This document shows positions 37,036 through 46,264 of a stretch of DNA of 64,000 bases, in pieces. The notes under the pieces are model-generated. The model searched no databases. It was not told the origin of the DNA and worked only from the letters and a program-made list of their open reading frames with translations. Source of the DNA: LMUY01 sp965198565 (GTDB lineage: Bacteria; Pseudomonadota; Alphaproteobacteria; Acetobacterales; Acetobacteraceae). Location of the stretch: positions 4,526,001-4,590,000 of the forward strand of contig OZ240665.1 of assembly GCA_965198565.1 (NCBI GenBank). The letters run 5' to 3'. Each line of letters opens with the position of its first letter. Positions within the stretch are counted from its first letter, which is position 1. Made by a program: the position numbers and the translations under genes.

Positions 37036-37964
37036 CAGATGCGCTTGGCCAGGCGGGGGTCGAGCATGTCGCGCAAGCCGTCACCGAGCAGGTTGACGGC
37101 GAGCACGGTCAGCGAGAGGAAGGCGGCGGGGAAGAACACGATGTAGGGCTTGATCTGCCATAACGCGCGGCCCTCGGCCATGATGTTGCCCCAGGACGGG
37201 ATGATCGGCGGGGTGCCGGCGCCGATGAAGGACAGGATCGCCTCGGTGATCATCGCCGAAGCGCAGATGAAGGTCGCTTGCACGATCAGCGGCGCCACGG
37301 TGTTGGGCAGGATGTGGCGGAAGATCACCGCGGGCGTGCGCGTGCCGCTGGCGACGGCGGCCTCCACATAGGGCTGTTCGCGCAGGCTCAGCACCACGCC
37401 GCGGATCAGGCGGGTCACGCGCGGGATTTCGGCGACGGTGATGGCGATGATCACGTTCTGCACGCTGCCGCGGGTGAGCGCCATCAGGGCGATGGCGAGC
37501 AGGATGGGCGGGATGGACATCAGGCCGTCCATCACGCGCATGATCACCGCGTCCACCACGCGGATGTAGCCGGCGCACATGCCGATCAGCATGCCGACCA
37601 CGGAGGCGAGCCCCGCCACGGCGAAGCCCACCACGAGGGAGACCCGCGCGCCGTACAGCACGCGGGAATAGATGTCGCGCCCCAGCATGTCGGTGCCGAA
37701 CCAGTAGAGTTCGGAGGGCGCGCGCAGGCGCTTGGCCGGGGCCAGGGCGGTCGGGTCGACCGTGCCGAGGATGGGGGCGAACACGCCGAGGAACACGATG
37801 ATGGCCAGCAGCAGGCCGCCGGCCACGATGGTCGGGTTGCGCCAGATGAAGCCGCCAAGCCAGCCCCGCTCGCGCACCGGCGGCAGGATCTCCGGCATCG
37901 GGACGGCAGTGGCGCCCAGTCCGCTTGGGCTAAAGGCTCCGCCGGGGGGAAAGGTGATGCTCAA
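37035..37964 (-). CDS. dppC: Di/oligopeptide ABC permease DppC
   Basis: Inner-membrane permease of 309 residues with six helices. The N-terminal cytoplasmic tail carries FIWRNPTIVAGG before helix 1. GTDMLGRDIYSRVLYGARVSL (in pieces at about 91-111) is the DppC signature, and the EAA-type loop is EAAVASGTRTPAVIFRHILPN (in pieces, about 205-225). Start codon at 37964 overlaps the dppB stop; its stop overlaps dppD. Confidence 0.94.
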
Positions 37965-38902
37965 TAGCGTATCCTCGGGTCAAACACGGTGTAGAGCAGG
38001 TCCACGCCCAGGTTCACCAGCACGTAGATGAAGGAGAAGATCAGCACGACGCCCTGGATGATCGGGTAGTCGCGGCGCAGGATCGAGTCGACCACGAGGC
38101 GGCCGATGCCGGGGATGGCGAACACGTTCTCCGTCACCACCGCGCCGCCGATCAGGCCGGCGACGCCGAGGCCGATCACGGTCACGATCGGCACGGCGGC
38201 GTTTTTCAGCGCGTGGACGAAAAGGATCGGGCGCTGGCCCACGCCCTTGGCCCGGGCGGTGCGCACGTAGTCCTGGCTCAGCACTTCGAGCATGGTGGCG
38301 CGGGTGATGCGGGCGATCAGCGCGATGAAGGCGCTGCCTAAGGTGAGGCTCGGCAGGATCAGGTTCTGGAACCAGGGCCACAAGCCCTGCGCAATCGGCG
38401 TGTAGCCCTGCACCGGCAGCCAAGGTAGCCGCAGCGCGAACAGGTAGGCCAGGATGTAGCCGACCACGAACACCGGGACGGAGAAGCCGAACACCGCCAG
38501 CAGCATGATGCCGCGGTCGATGATGGTGCCGTGCTTCCAGGCCGCGACCACGCCCATCGGCACGGCGACGACGATGGAGAACACCAAGGTCAGCACCATC
38601 AGCGAGACGGTCGGCTCCACGCGCTGCGCGATGAGGTGGGTGACGGGCAGGTTGGTGAAGATGGAGGTGCCGAGGTCGCCATGCAGGATGTGGGACGCCC
38701 AATCGGTGAAGCGCACCAGGAACGGGCGGTCGAGGCCCAAGGAGGCGCGGATGCGTATGATGTCGGCGGGGCTGGCCTGGTCGCCGGCGATGATGGCCGC
38801 CGGGTCGCCCGGGGCGAGATACAGCAGGCTGAATACGAACAGCGCCACCACCGCCATGACGGGGATGGTGGAGACGATGCGGCGGAGGATGTAGGCCAGC
38901 AT
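37961..38902 (-). CDS. dppB: Di/oligopeptide ABC permease DppB
   Basis: Inner-membrane permease of 313 residues with the DppB start ILRRIVSTIPVMAVV, the periplasmic PGDPAAIIAGDQAS segment, the EAA-type loop YVRTARAKGVGQRPILFVHALKN (in pieces) and the C-terminal YVLVNLGVDLLYTVFDPRIRY (in pieces). The start ATG at 38902 overlaps the binding-protein stop (TGATG). Confidence 0.94.
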   Translation of the reverse strand: MLAYILRRIVSTIPVMAVVALFVFSLLYLAPGDPAAIIAGDQASPADIIRIRASLGLDRPFLVRFTDWASHILHGDLGTSIFTNLPVTHLIAQRVEPTVSLMVLTLVFSIVVAVPMGVVAAWKHGTIIDRGIMLLAVFGFSVPVFVVGYILAYLFALRLPWLPVQGYTPIAQGLWPWFQNLILPSLTLGSAFIALIARITRATMLEVLSQDYVRTARAKGVGQRPILFVHALKNAAVPIVTVIGLGVAGLIGGAVVTENVFAIPGIGRLVVDSILRRDYPIIQGVVLIFSFIYVLVNLGVDLLYTVFDPRIRY

Positions 38903-40491
38903 CAGGTGAGCTTCACGCCCCAGAACACGGGAAACGGCGCTTTGACCACGCCGGAGACCTTCTTGTTCCAGGCTTGGTAGCTGAGGAAGAATCCGGTCGG
39001 GGCGTAGACCACGTCCTCGAAGGCGGCGACGTTGATTTTGACCAAGGCGGCTTTTTCCGCGGCTGGGTCCGGCGCGGCGTACCAGTCGGCGATGCCTTGC
39101 TGCACGGCGGGGGAGGTGGGCCAGCCGAACCAGGATTTGTCGCCGTTGGCGGCCAGCGCGGAGTAGGGCGCCGGGTTGATGCAGTCCGCACCCGCGTGCC
39201 AGGTGAAGAAGATGTTCCAGCCGCCCTTGTCGATTGGGTTCTTCATGGCGCGGCGGGCGCCGACGGTGCCCCAGTCGAGCGCCTGGTAGTCGACGTTCAT
39301 GCCGATCCTCTTCAGCAGGTCGTTGGCGACGTCGCCCTCGGCCTTGGTGATGGGGACGTCGGTGGGGACCAGCATGACGACTTTTTCGCCGTTGTAGCCG
39401 GCCTCCTTCAAGAGCGCCTTGGCGGCGTCGTATTTGCGCGGGCCCTCGAGGATTTCGCCGCCCTCGGTGGTGTAGGCGGGGGTGCCCGGCGTGAAGTAGG
39501 ACGGGCAGGCTTTCCACAGCGCCGGGTCGTCGCCGACGACGGCGGTCATGAAGTCTTGCTGGTTCAGCGCCATCATGACGGCGCGGCGAACGCGCACGTC
39601 GTTGAACGGCGGGTTCAGGTGGTTGAACCGCATGTCGCCGATGTTGCCGAGCGGGTCGCTGATGTCGACGTTGAGGTTGCGGTTGCGCTTGAGCAGGGGC
39701 ACCAGGTCCGGGATGGGGTTTTCCCACCAATCGACCTCGCCGTTCTGCAGCGCGCCGGCGGCGGTGGCGGAGTCGGGGATGATGTTCCACTCGATGCGCT
39801 CGATGAACATGTGCTTACCGCCGGCGGACCAGTCCGGCGCCTCGTCGCGCGGCTTGTAGCCGTCGAACCGGGTGAACACGGCCTTGCTGCCGGGCACCCA
39901 CTCGCCGACCTCGAACTTCATCGGGCCGGAGCCGACATATTCGGTGATCTGCTTGAACGGGTCGGTGGCGGCGATGCGTTCCGGCATGATGACGGCGAGC
40001 GGCGGGTTGGCCTTGCCCAGCGCGAACAGCATCTTGGGGAACGGCTTGTTCATGTGGATGCGGAAGGTGTGGTCATCCGGGCCGTCCATGCCCACCAATT
40101 GGGCAGCGATGATCTGGCCCATGGTGTCGCGCACCATCCAGCGCTTGAGGCTGGCGATGATGTCCTTGGGCAGCACCTTTTCGCCGTCGTGGAACATCAG
40201 GCCGGGGCGCAGCTTGAAGGTCCAGGTGGTGCCGTCCTCGCTGACCTCGTGGCTGTCGGCCATCTGCGGCTTGGGCTCGAGCTGGCTGTTCACGCCGTAG
40301 AGCTGGTCCCAGACCAGGAGGGAGGCGTTGCGCACCACGTATTGGGTGCCGACGACGGCATCGAGGCTGGAGAGGTCGGCCTGCGGGATGAAGCGGAGCA
40401 CGTTCGCGTTCTGGGCGCGCGCGATATAGGGCCGCGCGAGCAGGCCGGTGCCGAGGGCGGCCGAACTGGCCAGGAAACTGCGCCGCTGCAT
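38902..40491 (-). CDS. Peptide ABC transporter substrate-binding protein (family 5)
   Basis: Periplasmic DppA/OppA-type binding protein of 529 residues. The N-terminus MQRRSFLASSAALG is a twin-Arg signal, cleaved near ARAQ at about residue 27. The SBP_bac_5 core shows TWTFKLRPGLMFHDGE (about 87-102) and RRAVMMALNQQDF. I start at ATG 40491 because GAGGG stands eight bases upstream; ATGs at 40509 and 40539 are in frame but would precede the signal. It is first of the leftward five-gene peptide import operon. Confidence 0.93.
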   Translation of the reverse strand: MQRRSFLASSAALGTGLLARPYIARAQNANVLRFIPQADLSSLDAVVGTQYVVRNASLLVWDQLYGVNSQLEPKPQMADSHEVSEDGTTWTFKLRPGLMFHDGEKVLPKDIIASLKRWMVRDTMGQIIAAQLVGMDGPDDHTFRIHMNKPFPKMLFALGKANPPLAVIMPERIAATDPFKQITEYVGSGPMKFEVGEWVPGSKAVFTRFDGYKPRDEAPDWSAGGKHMFIERIEWNIIPDSATAAGALQNGEVDWWENPIPDLVPLLKRNRNLNVDISDPLGNIGDMRFNHLNPPFNDVRVRRAVMMALNQQDFMTAVVGDDPALWKACPSYFTPGTPAYTTEGGEILEGPRKYDAAKALLKEAGYNGEKVVMLVPTDVPITKAEGDVANDLLKRIGMNVDYQALDWGTVGARRAMKNPIDKGGWNIFFTWHAGADCINPAPYSALAANGDKSWFGWPTSPAVQQGIADWYAAPDPAAEKAALVKINVAAFEDVVYAPTGFFLSYQAWNKKVSGVVKAPFPVFWGVKLT

Positions 40492-40662
40492 TCGTGAGAC
40501 CCTCTGCATTCCGGTGGTGGACGACGGCGCTAGCTGCATGGCTGCGTTGACGCAAACACCGTACCGCGGGACCGTAGAGCAGATTTGGCGAAGATCAAAT
40601 ATGGCGGAGGTGGGGTGATGGTGTTGCGCTTCACCGTTGCCGTCCGCGGGTTGCCTCCCTCC

Positions 40663-40764
40663 CCGGCCCTCACGGGACAGGGCTGGGGTGAGGGCTTCTT
40701 GGGCAACGTGCCCGATCGCGGCTGTCGCGCCCTCACCCCGACTCTCTCCCAGAGGGAGAGGGAG
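40663..40764. repeat. Palindromic repeat pair (locus h)
   Basis: A diverged copy at 40663-40693 and a good copy at 40730-40764, between the DEAD-box helicase 3' end and the upstream end of the peptide operon. The good copy ends 11 bases from the helicase stop codon and could terminate its transcript. Confidence 0.8.
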
Positions 40765-40774
40765 CAGACGGTTG

Positions 40775-42424
40775 TTAGCTGGCGCGGGCGGTCCGGGGCT
40801 GGAAGCGGCCGGTGCGGCGGGGCGGGGCGCCGCGGGTGGGCATCGGGCCCTGCCCTGCCTCGGTCACGCGCGGCTCGTTGGGGGGCGCGGTGGCGACGGC
40901 GGCGGCAAAGGCGGGAGCGGCGGCGCGGGTGATTTCGAACCGGGTGTCGGTGTCGAAGATGCGGATGGCGCCGATGTCGCGCTTGGTGATGCCGCCCAGC
41001 CGGCACAGCAGCGGCACGATCCATTTCGGGTCGGCATTGGCGCGGCGGCCCACCGCGATGCGGAACTGCACGAACCCACCGCCGCCGGCCGCCTCGTGCA
41101 GCGCGGGGCGGGGCGCCGGGTCGATGGATTGCGGCGAGAGGTCCTCGGGGCGGGCGAGGCGGCTCTCGTGCAGGCGCAGCAGCCCGGCCGCGACCTGCAG
41201 CGGCGTGTGGGTGGCCAGCAGCGCCTCGGCTTGGGCGAGTTCATCGCCCTCGGGCTCGGCCAGCAGCGGGTCCTGCAGCAGGCGCTCGCGGTCGCGCTGG
41301 CGGATTTCGGCGGCGCCGGGGGCGGCGGACCAGGTGGCGCGCACCCGGGCGGCGTTCAGCACCTGCTCGGCCCGGCGGCGCTTGGCGGGAGGCACCATCA
41401 GCACCGAGACGCCCTTGCGCCCCGCCCGGCCCGTGCGCCCGCTGCGGTGCAGCAGGGTCTCCGGGTTGGTCGGCAGGTCGGCATGCACCACCAGGTCCAG
41501 GTCCGGCAGGTCGAGCCCGCGGGCGGCCACATCGGTGCAGACGCCCACGCGCGCGCGGCCGGCGCGCAAGGCGTCGAGTGCCGCGGTGCGGTCGTGCTGG
41601 CTCAGCTCGCCGGAGAGGATGACGGCGGCGAACCCGCGCTCGACCAGGCTGATATGCAGCCGCTTGGTCGCCTCGCGGGTGGCGCAGAACACCAGCGCGG
41701 CGGTGGCCTCGTACCAGCGCAGGATGTTGACCAGCGCCCGGTCCGCCTCGTGCGCCGCCACCACGATGGCGCGGTATTCGATGTCGCTATGCGGCGCGGT
41801 GCGGTCGACGGTGTCGATGCGCAGGGCGTCGCGCTGGTATTGCCGGGCCAGGGCGGCGATGTCGTGCGGGATGGTGGCGGAGAACAGCAGGGTGCGGCGC
41901 TCGGCGGGTGCGGCATCCAGGATAAAGTGCAGCTCGTCGCGGAAACCGAGGTCGAGCATCTCGTCGGCCTCGTCCAGCACCACCACGCGCACGGCGGACA
42001 GGTCCAGCGTGGCGCGGCGGATGTGGTCCCCCAAGCGGCCCGGCGTTCCCACCACGATGGCGCAGCCGGACGCGAGCGCGCGGGCCTCCTGCCGAATGTC
42101 CATGCCGCCGACGCAGGTGGCGATGCGCGCGCCGGCATAGAGCCAGGCCAGCTCGCTCTGCACCTGCAGCGCCAGCTCGCGGGTGGGGGCGATCACCAGC
42201 GCGGCGGGCGGACCCGGCGGCGGCAATTCGCCCTCCGGCATCAACGTGGCGGCGGCGGCCAGCCCGAACGCGACCGTCTTGCCCGACCCCGTGCGGGCAG
42301 AGACCAGCAAGTCGCGGCCCTCCGCATCGGGCTGCAGCACGGCCGATTGCACAGAGGTCGGCTCGGCATAGCCGCGCGCGGCCAGTGCTGCGTCGAGCAC
42401 CGGGTGGACTTGGGGAAATGGCAT
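40775..42424 (-). CDS. DEAD-box RNA helicase with DbpA-type RNA-binding domain
   Basis: ATP-dependent RNA helicase of 549 residues. Q-motif region PTSVQSAVL, motif I ARTGSGKT (about 43-50), Ia PTRELALQ, II DEAD (about 149-152), III SAT, and VI HRSGRTGRAG (about 328-337). The C-terminal domain VQFRIAVGRRANADPKWIVPLL (in pieces, about 448-470) with GAIRIFDT resembles the DbpA domain that recognises 23S rRNA, suggesting a ribosome assembly role. The tail is Pro/Arg-rich. ATG 42424 is preferred to one at 42433. Divergent from secG. Confidence 0.9.
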   Translation of the reverse strand: MPFPQVHPVLDAALAARGYAEPTSVQSAVLQPDAEGRDLLVSARTGSGKTVAFGLAAAATLMPEGELPPPGPPAALVIAPTRELALQVQSELAWLYAGARIATCVGGMDIRQEARALASGCAIVVGTPGRLGDHIRRATLDLSAVRVVVLDEADEMLDLGFRDELHFILDAAPAERRTLLFSATIPHDIAALARQYQRDALRIDTVDRTAPHSDIEYRAIVVAAHEADRALVNILRWYEATAALVFCATREATKRLHISLVERGFAAVILSGELSQHDRTAALDALRAGRARVGVCTDVAARGLDLPDLDLVVHADLPTNPETLLHRSGRTGRAGRKGVSVLMVPPAKRRRAEQVLNAARVRATWSAAPGAAEIRQRDRERLLQDPLLAEPEGDELAQAEALLATHTPLQVAAGLLRLHESRLARPEDLSPQSIDPAPRPALHEAAGGGGFVQFRIAVGRRANADPKWIVPLLCRLGGITKRDIGAIRIFDTDTRFEITRAAAPAFAAAVATAPPNEPRVTEAGQGPMPTRGAPPRRTGRFQPRTARAS

Positions 42425-42594
42425 GCGCCGCACATAGGTGATTGCGGCGGCGAAAGCTAGAACGCGCGGGCGGGTGGTTGACCTGCGCGAGAGAGCCTTC
42501 TATGCGCTGCGCCCTGCCCGCGCGGTGTTTTTGCCCAACCCGCTGCCCCAAAGCCCCCCCTGGGCCTTTGCCTGAGCCTTTCTTGGGAACCCAC

Positions 42595-43083
42595 ATGACC
42601 ACCGCGCTGCTGATCATCCACCTGTTCGTCACCCTCGCGCTGATTGCGGTCGTGCTGATCCAGCGCAGCGAGGGCGGCGGGCTGGGCGTCGGCACGTCTC
42701 AGGGGATGGGCTCGTTCATGTCGGGGCGCGGCACGGCGAACCTGCTCACCCGCACCACGGCGATCCTGGCAGCGCTGTTCTTCGCGCTGTCGCTGGCGCT
42801 GGCGCTGCTCAACCGGGGCACGACGGTGGGGCCGGGCAGCTCGATCCTGGACGTGCCGCCCCCGCCCCGCACCACGCCGGCCGACGGCACGCCGGCCAGC
42901 AAGCCGAGCGCGCTGGTGCCGCCGGTGACGCCCGCGCCTGCCCCGCCCGCCGCGGCGGCGCCTACCCCGCCAGTGGCGACCGCGCCGGCTTCCCCGGCTC
43001 CCGCCCCTGCCCCCGAGTCGCCGGCAGCGCCGGGCCAACCGGCTCCCACGCCACCGTCTGCGCCGCCGGGCGATACGCACTAA
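42595..43083 (+). CDS. secG: Protein translocase subunit SecG
   Basis: Small Sec translocon subunit of 162 residues with two membrane helices (about 3-20 and 55-72) joined by the family loop LIQRSEGGGLGVG...MSGRGTANLLTR. It is longer than usual (about 75-110): after residue 80 comes a Pro/Ala-rich, probably disordered tail. The ATG at 42595 matches the family N-terminus MTTALLIIHLFV. First gene of a secG-pyrG-kdsA operon. Confidence 0.92.
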   Translation: MTTALLIIHLFVTLALIAVVLIQRSEGGGLGVGTSQGMGSFMSGRGTANLLTRTTAILAALFFALSLALALLNRGTTVGPGSSILDVPPPPRTTPADGTPASKPSALVPPVTPAPAPPAAAAPTPPVATAPASPAPAPAPESPAAPGQPAPTPPSAPPGDTH

Positions 43084-43154
43084 AACAACGGCTTGGGCCT
43101 CGCGTAACGAGCCGGGTTTCCGCCCAGCCCCAGAGGGGTGTAAGGGGGCGGTCC

Positions 43155-44804
43155 ATGACGCGGTTCGTCTTCATCACCGGCGGCGTGGTTTCCTCCTTGG
43201 GCAAGGGCGTGGCGTCGGCCGCGCTCGGCACCTTGCTGCAGGCGCGGGGCTATTCCGTGCGGCTGCGCAAGCTCGACCCGTATCTGAACGTCGACCCCGG
43301 CACGATGAGCCCGTACCAGCATGGCGAGGTGTTCGTCACCGATGACGGGGCGGAGACCGACCTCGACCTCGGCCATTACGAGCGCTTCACCGGGGTGCAC
43401 GCCACCCGCAACGACAACGCCACCACCGGGCGCATCTACTCGGAGGTGATCGCCAAGGAGCGGCGCGGCGACTATCTCGGCGCCACCGTGCAGGTGATCC
43501 CGCACATCACGGACGCGATCAAGGAGACGATCACCCGCGACCTGCTGGACGAGAACGACGCACCGTTGGATTTCGCGCTGATCGAGATCGGCGGCACGGT
43601 GGGCGACATCGAGAGCCTGCCGTTCCTCGAGGCGATCCGCCAGCTCGGCAACGAGATGGGCCTGCAGCGCACCATGTTCGTGCACCTGACCCTGGTGCCC
43701 TACATCCCGTCCGCCGGCGAGCTGAAGACCAAGCCGACGCAGCACTCGGTGAAGGAGCTGCAGAACGTGGGCATCCAGCCGCAACTCCTGCTGTGCCGCT
43801 GCGACCGCCCGATCCCGGAGAGCGACCGCCGCAAGATCGCCTCGTTCTGCAACGTGCGGGTGGAGGCGGTGGTGCCGGCGCTCGACGTGGACACGATCTA
43901 TGCCGTGCCGATCACCTACCATGAGGGTGGGCTGGACGTGGGGGTGCTGCGCCATTTCGAGCTCCCGGTCGAGGACCCGTCGCCGGGCCTGGACCGCTGG
44001 CGCAGGATCGTCGCCACGGTGCGGGCGCCGGAGGGCGAGGTGCGCATCGCGGTGGTGGGGAAATACACCAACCTGCTGGACAGCTATAAGTCGCTGAGCG
44101 AGGCGCTGAGCCATGGCGGCATCGCCAACCGGGTGCGGGTGCGGCTGGACTGGGTGGACAGCCAGGTGTTCGAGCAGCCGCACACCATCGCCCGGCTCGA
44201 GGGGGTGCACGGCATCCTGGTGCCCGGCGGCTTCGGCGAGCGCGGCACCGAGGGCATGATCGAGGCGGTGCGCTTCGCCCGCGAGCACCGGGTGCCGTTC
44301 TTTGGCATCTGCTATGGCATGCAGATGGCGGTGATCGAGGCGGCGCGCCACCTGGCTGGGCTGCCGGCCGCGTCGTCGACCGAGTTCGGTCCGTGCGACG
44401 AGCCGGTGGTGGGCTTGCTCACCGAGTGGGCGCGAGGCAACGAGCGGGAGCGGCGCGAGGTGGGCGGCGACCTGGGCGGCACCATGCGGGTGGGGGCGTA
44501 CCCGGCCGAGCTGCAGGAGGGCACGCTGATCCGCAGCCTGTACGGTGGCGCCGCGGTGATCTCGGAGCGGCACCGGCACCGCTTCGAGGTGAACGTGCAC
44601 TACCGGGAGCGGCTGGAGGCGGCGGGGCTGCTGTTCAGCGGGCTGTCTCCGGACGGGATCTTGCCGGAGACGGTGGAGCTGCCGGGTCACCCGTGGTTCG
44701 TGGGGGTGCAGTATCACCCGGAGCTGAAGAGCAAGCCGCTGGACCCGCATCCGCTGTTCCGGGGGTTCATCGCGGCGGCGGTGAAGCAGATGCGGCTGGT
44801 TTAA
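43155..44804 (+). CDS. pyrG: CTP synthase
   Basis: Glutamine-dependent CTP synthase of 549 residues, making CTP from UTP. The synthase P-loop is SSLGKGVASAALG (about residues 13-25), followed by LDPYLNVDPGTMSP (about 41-54). The C-terminal glutamine amidotransferase has the Cys nucleophile in FFGICYGMQMA (about 379-389) and His-Glu in VQYHPELKSKP (about 521-531). Complete and conserved throughout. Confidence 0.97.
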   Translation: MTRFVFITGGVVSSLGKGVASAALGTLLQARGYSVRLRKLDPYLNVDPGTMSPYQHGEVFVTDDGAETDLDLGHYERFTGVHATRNDNATTGRIYSEVIAKERRGDYLGATVQVIPHITDAIKETITRDLLDENDAPLDFALIEIGGTVGDIESLPFLEAIRQLGNEMGLQRTMFVHLTLVPYIPSAGELKTKPTQHSVKELQNVGIQPQLLLCRCDRPIPESDRRKIASFCNVRVEAVVPALDVDTIYAVPITYHEGGLDVGVLRHFELPVEDPSPGLDRWRRIVATVRAPEGEVRIAVVGKYTNLLDSYKSLSEALSHGGIANRVRVRLDWVDSQVFEQPHTIARLEGVHGILVPGGFGERGTEGMIEAVRFAREHRVPFFGICYGMQMAVIEAARHLAGLPAASSTEFGPCDEPVVGLLTEWARGNERERREVGGDLGGTMRVGAYPAELQEGTLIRSLYGGAAVISERHRHRFEVNVHYRERLEAAGLLFSGLSPDGILPETVELPGHPWFVGVQYHPELKSKPLDPHPLFRGFIAAAVKQMRLV

Positions 44805-44830
44805 GCACTGTTTGGAGGTCAGAGCCACAA

Positions 44831-45049
44831 ATGGACAGTCCCCGCGATAACCGTGAGCAAGCCGCTGCCGACCAGCCCGTGTCCGCGACCCAGGCTGAGC
44901 TCGAGGCGCTGCTCGATGCCGATGAGGCTGACGTTGCGGCGGGCCGCATCAGCCCGGCGGAACCGGTTCTCGCGCGGATGCGGGCCACGGCCGACCGGAT
45001 TCGGCAGGAGCGCGCCAAAAAGGAAGCCACGGCAAACCGGACGGCGTGA
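44831..45049 (+). CDS. Antitoxin of a ParE/RelE-type module
   Basis: A 72-residue acidic, helical protein, directly upstream of and overlapping (GTGA) a ParE/RelE-like toxin gene. Its central part, AGRISPAEPVLARMRATADRI (in pieces, about 42-62), resembles short ParD/RHH-less antitoxins that precede RelE/ParE toxins. GGAGG stands upstream. It begins 26 bases after the pyrG stop, so it probably shares the pyrG transcript. Assigned mainly by context and size. Confidence 0.7.
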   Translation: MDSPRDNREQAAADQPVSATQAELEALLDADEADVAAGRISPAEPVLARMRATADRIRQERAKKEATANRTA

Positions 45050-45345
45050 TTGCGCTTGCTCCGGCGGCTGAACACCAGCTCGAGGAACTGACGCGCTTCT
45101 ACGCCGAACGCGAGCGGGATGTTGCCATTGACCATCTTGTCGCATGCGTCGAACGCGCAGGCGCACGATATCTGGCCGACCAAGGCCGCTTCTACAAAGC
45201 ACCACGTCCATACCCAACCTTGCTTCGCGCCGGGTGGCGCTGGACAAAGGAGGCGCGCTACTGGATTGCCTTCAGCCAGGCCGAGTCTGGCCCGGTGATC
45301 CGGGCCATTTTCTACGACGCGGCAAATATCCCGGCACGGCTATAG
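45046..45345 (+). CDS. ParE/RelE superfamily toxin
   Basis: A 99-residue protein with the RelE/ParE layout: two N-terminal helices (APAAEHQLEELTRFYAERERDVAIDHL, in pieces) followed by beta strands carrying RFYKAPRPYPTLLRAGWRWTKEARYWIAFSQ (in pieces) and RAIFYDAANIPARL at the end. ParE members poison gyrase while RelE members cleave mRNA; sequence alone does not decide. The GTG start at 45046 overlaps the antitoxin stop, the usual arrangement. Confidence 0.75.
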   Translation: MIALAPAAEHQLEELTRFYAERERDVAIDHLVACVERAGARYLADQGRFYKAPRPYPTLLRAGWRWTKEARYWIAFSQAESGPVIRAIFYDAANIPARL

Positions 45346-45382
45346 CGCTTGGGCGCGGCCATAGGCTTGTGAGAGGCTCTTG

Positions 45383-46201
45383 ATGACCGTTACGATTGGC
45401 GACCTCGTCCTCGGCAACGCACTCCCGTTCACACTCATCTCCGGCCCATGCCAGATCGAGAGCCGGGCGCATGCTTTCGAAGTGGCCGACGCGCTGTGCG
45501 GGATGGCGCGGGCGGCTGGAGTGCCGCTGATCTACAAGAGCAGTTTCGACAAGGCGAACCGCAGCAGCGGGGCGACCGCGCGCGGCGTCGGCATGGCGGC
45601 GGGGCTCGACATCCTGGCGGGAATCCGGGAGCAGTTCGCCATCCCCGTGCTCACCGACGTGCATGACGCCGGGCAATGCGGCCCGGCGGCGCAGGCGGTG
45701 GACGTGCTGCAAATCCCGGCCTTCCTGTGCCGCCAGACCGACCTGCTGCTCGCGGCTGGCGAAACGGGGGCGGCAATCAACGTGAAGAAAGGGCAGTTCC
45801 TGGCGCCGTGGGACATGGCCAACGTTGCCGCCAAGATCGCCAGCACGGGCAACGAGCGCATCCTGCTCACCGAGCGCGGCGCCTCGTTCGGCTACAACAC
45901 GCTGGTGACGGATTTCCGTTCGCTGCCGATCATGGCGGCGACCGGCTACCCGGTGGTGTTCGACGCCACCCATTCGGTGCAGCAACCCGGCGCGCTTGGC
46001 GGCGCCAGCGGCGGGCAGCGGGAGTTCGCCCCCGTGCTGGCCCGGGCGGCGCTCGCGGTGGGGGTGGCGGCGGTGTTCATCGAGTGCCACCCCGACCCGG
46101 ACCACGCGCCGAGCGACGGGCCCACGATGATCCCGCTGCGGGAGATGCCGGCGCTGATCGCGCGGCTGGCCGCGTTCGATCGCTTGGCGAAGGCGGGTTA
46201 G
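45383..46201 (+). CDS. kdsA: 3-deoxy-8-phosphooctulonate synthase (Kdo-8-P synthase)
   Basis: Condenses phosphoenolpyruvate with arabinose-5-phosphate for the Kdo of LPS; 272 residues, cytosolic. Family motifs: LISGPCQIES (about 18-27), YKSSFDKANRSS (about 50-61), QIPAFLCRQTDLL (about 111-123), KKGQFLAPWDM (about 134-144) and DATHSVQQPG (about 194-203). The Cys in SGPCQIES is the residue seen in metal-dependent members. GAGAGG stands before ATG 45383; a TTG at 45380 is less likely. Enolase, its frequent neighbour in alphaproteobacteria, is absent here. Confidence 0.96.
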   Translation: MTVTIGDLVLGNALPFTLISGPCQIESRAHAFEVADALCGMARAAGVPLIYKSSFDKANRSSGATARGVGMAAGLDILAGIREQFAIPVLTDVHDAGQCGPAAQAVDVLQIPAFLCRQTDLLLAAGETGAAINVKKGQFLAPWDMANVAAKIASTGNERILLTERGASFGYNTLVTDFRSLPIMAATGYPVVFDATHSVQQPGALGGASGGQREFAPVLARAALAVGVAAVFIECHPDPDHAPSDGPTMIPLREMPALIARLAAFDRLAKAG

Positions 46202-46219
46202 GCGAGACTTGCGATAGAG

Positions 46220-46251
46220 CCCTCTCCCTCTGGGAGAGGGTTGGGTGAGGG
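46220..46251. repeat. Single palindromic repeat (locus i) after kdsA
   Basis: One copy 18 bases past the kdsA stop and 13 bases from the stop of the convergent phosphatase pseudogene. Possible terminator for both. Confidence 0.85.
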
Positions 46252-46264
46252 CCCACGCACACGC

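Noticed and set aside
38974..40497. 507-codon plus-strand frame over the peptide-binding protein gene
   Set aside because: Antisense shadow of a well-supported Tat-exported binding protein.
40637..42460. 607-codon plus-strand frame over the DEAD-box helicase
   Set aside because: Antisense shadow, Gln/His/Gly/Arg-rich and without motifs.
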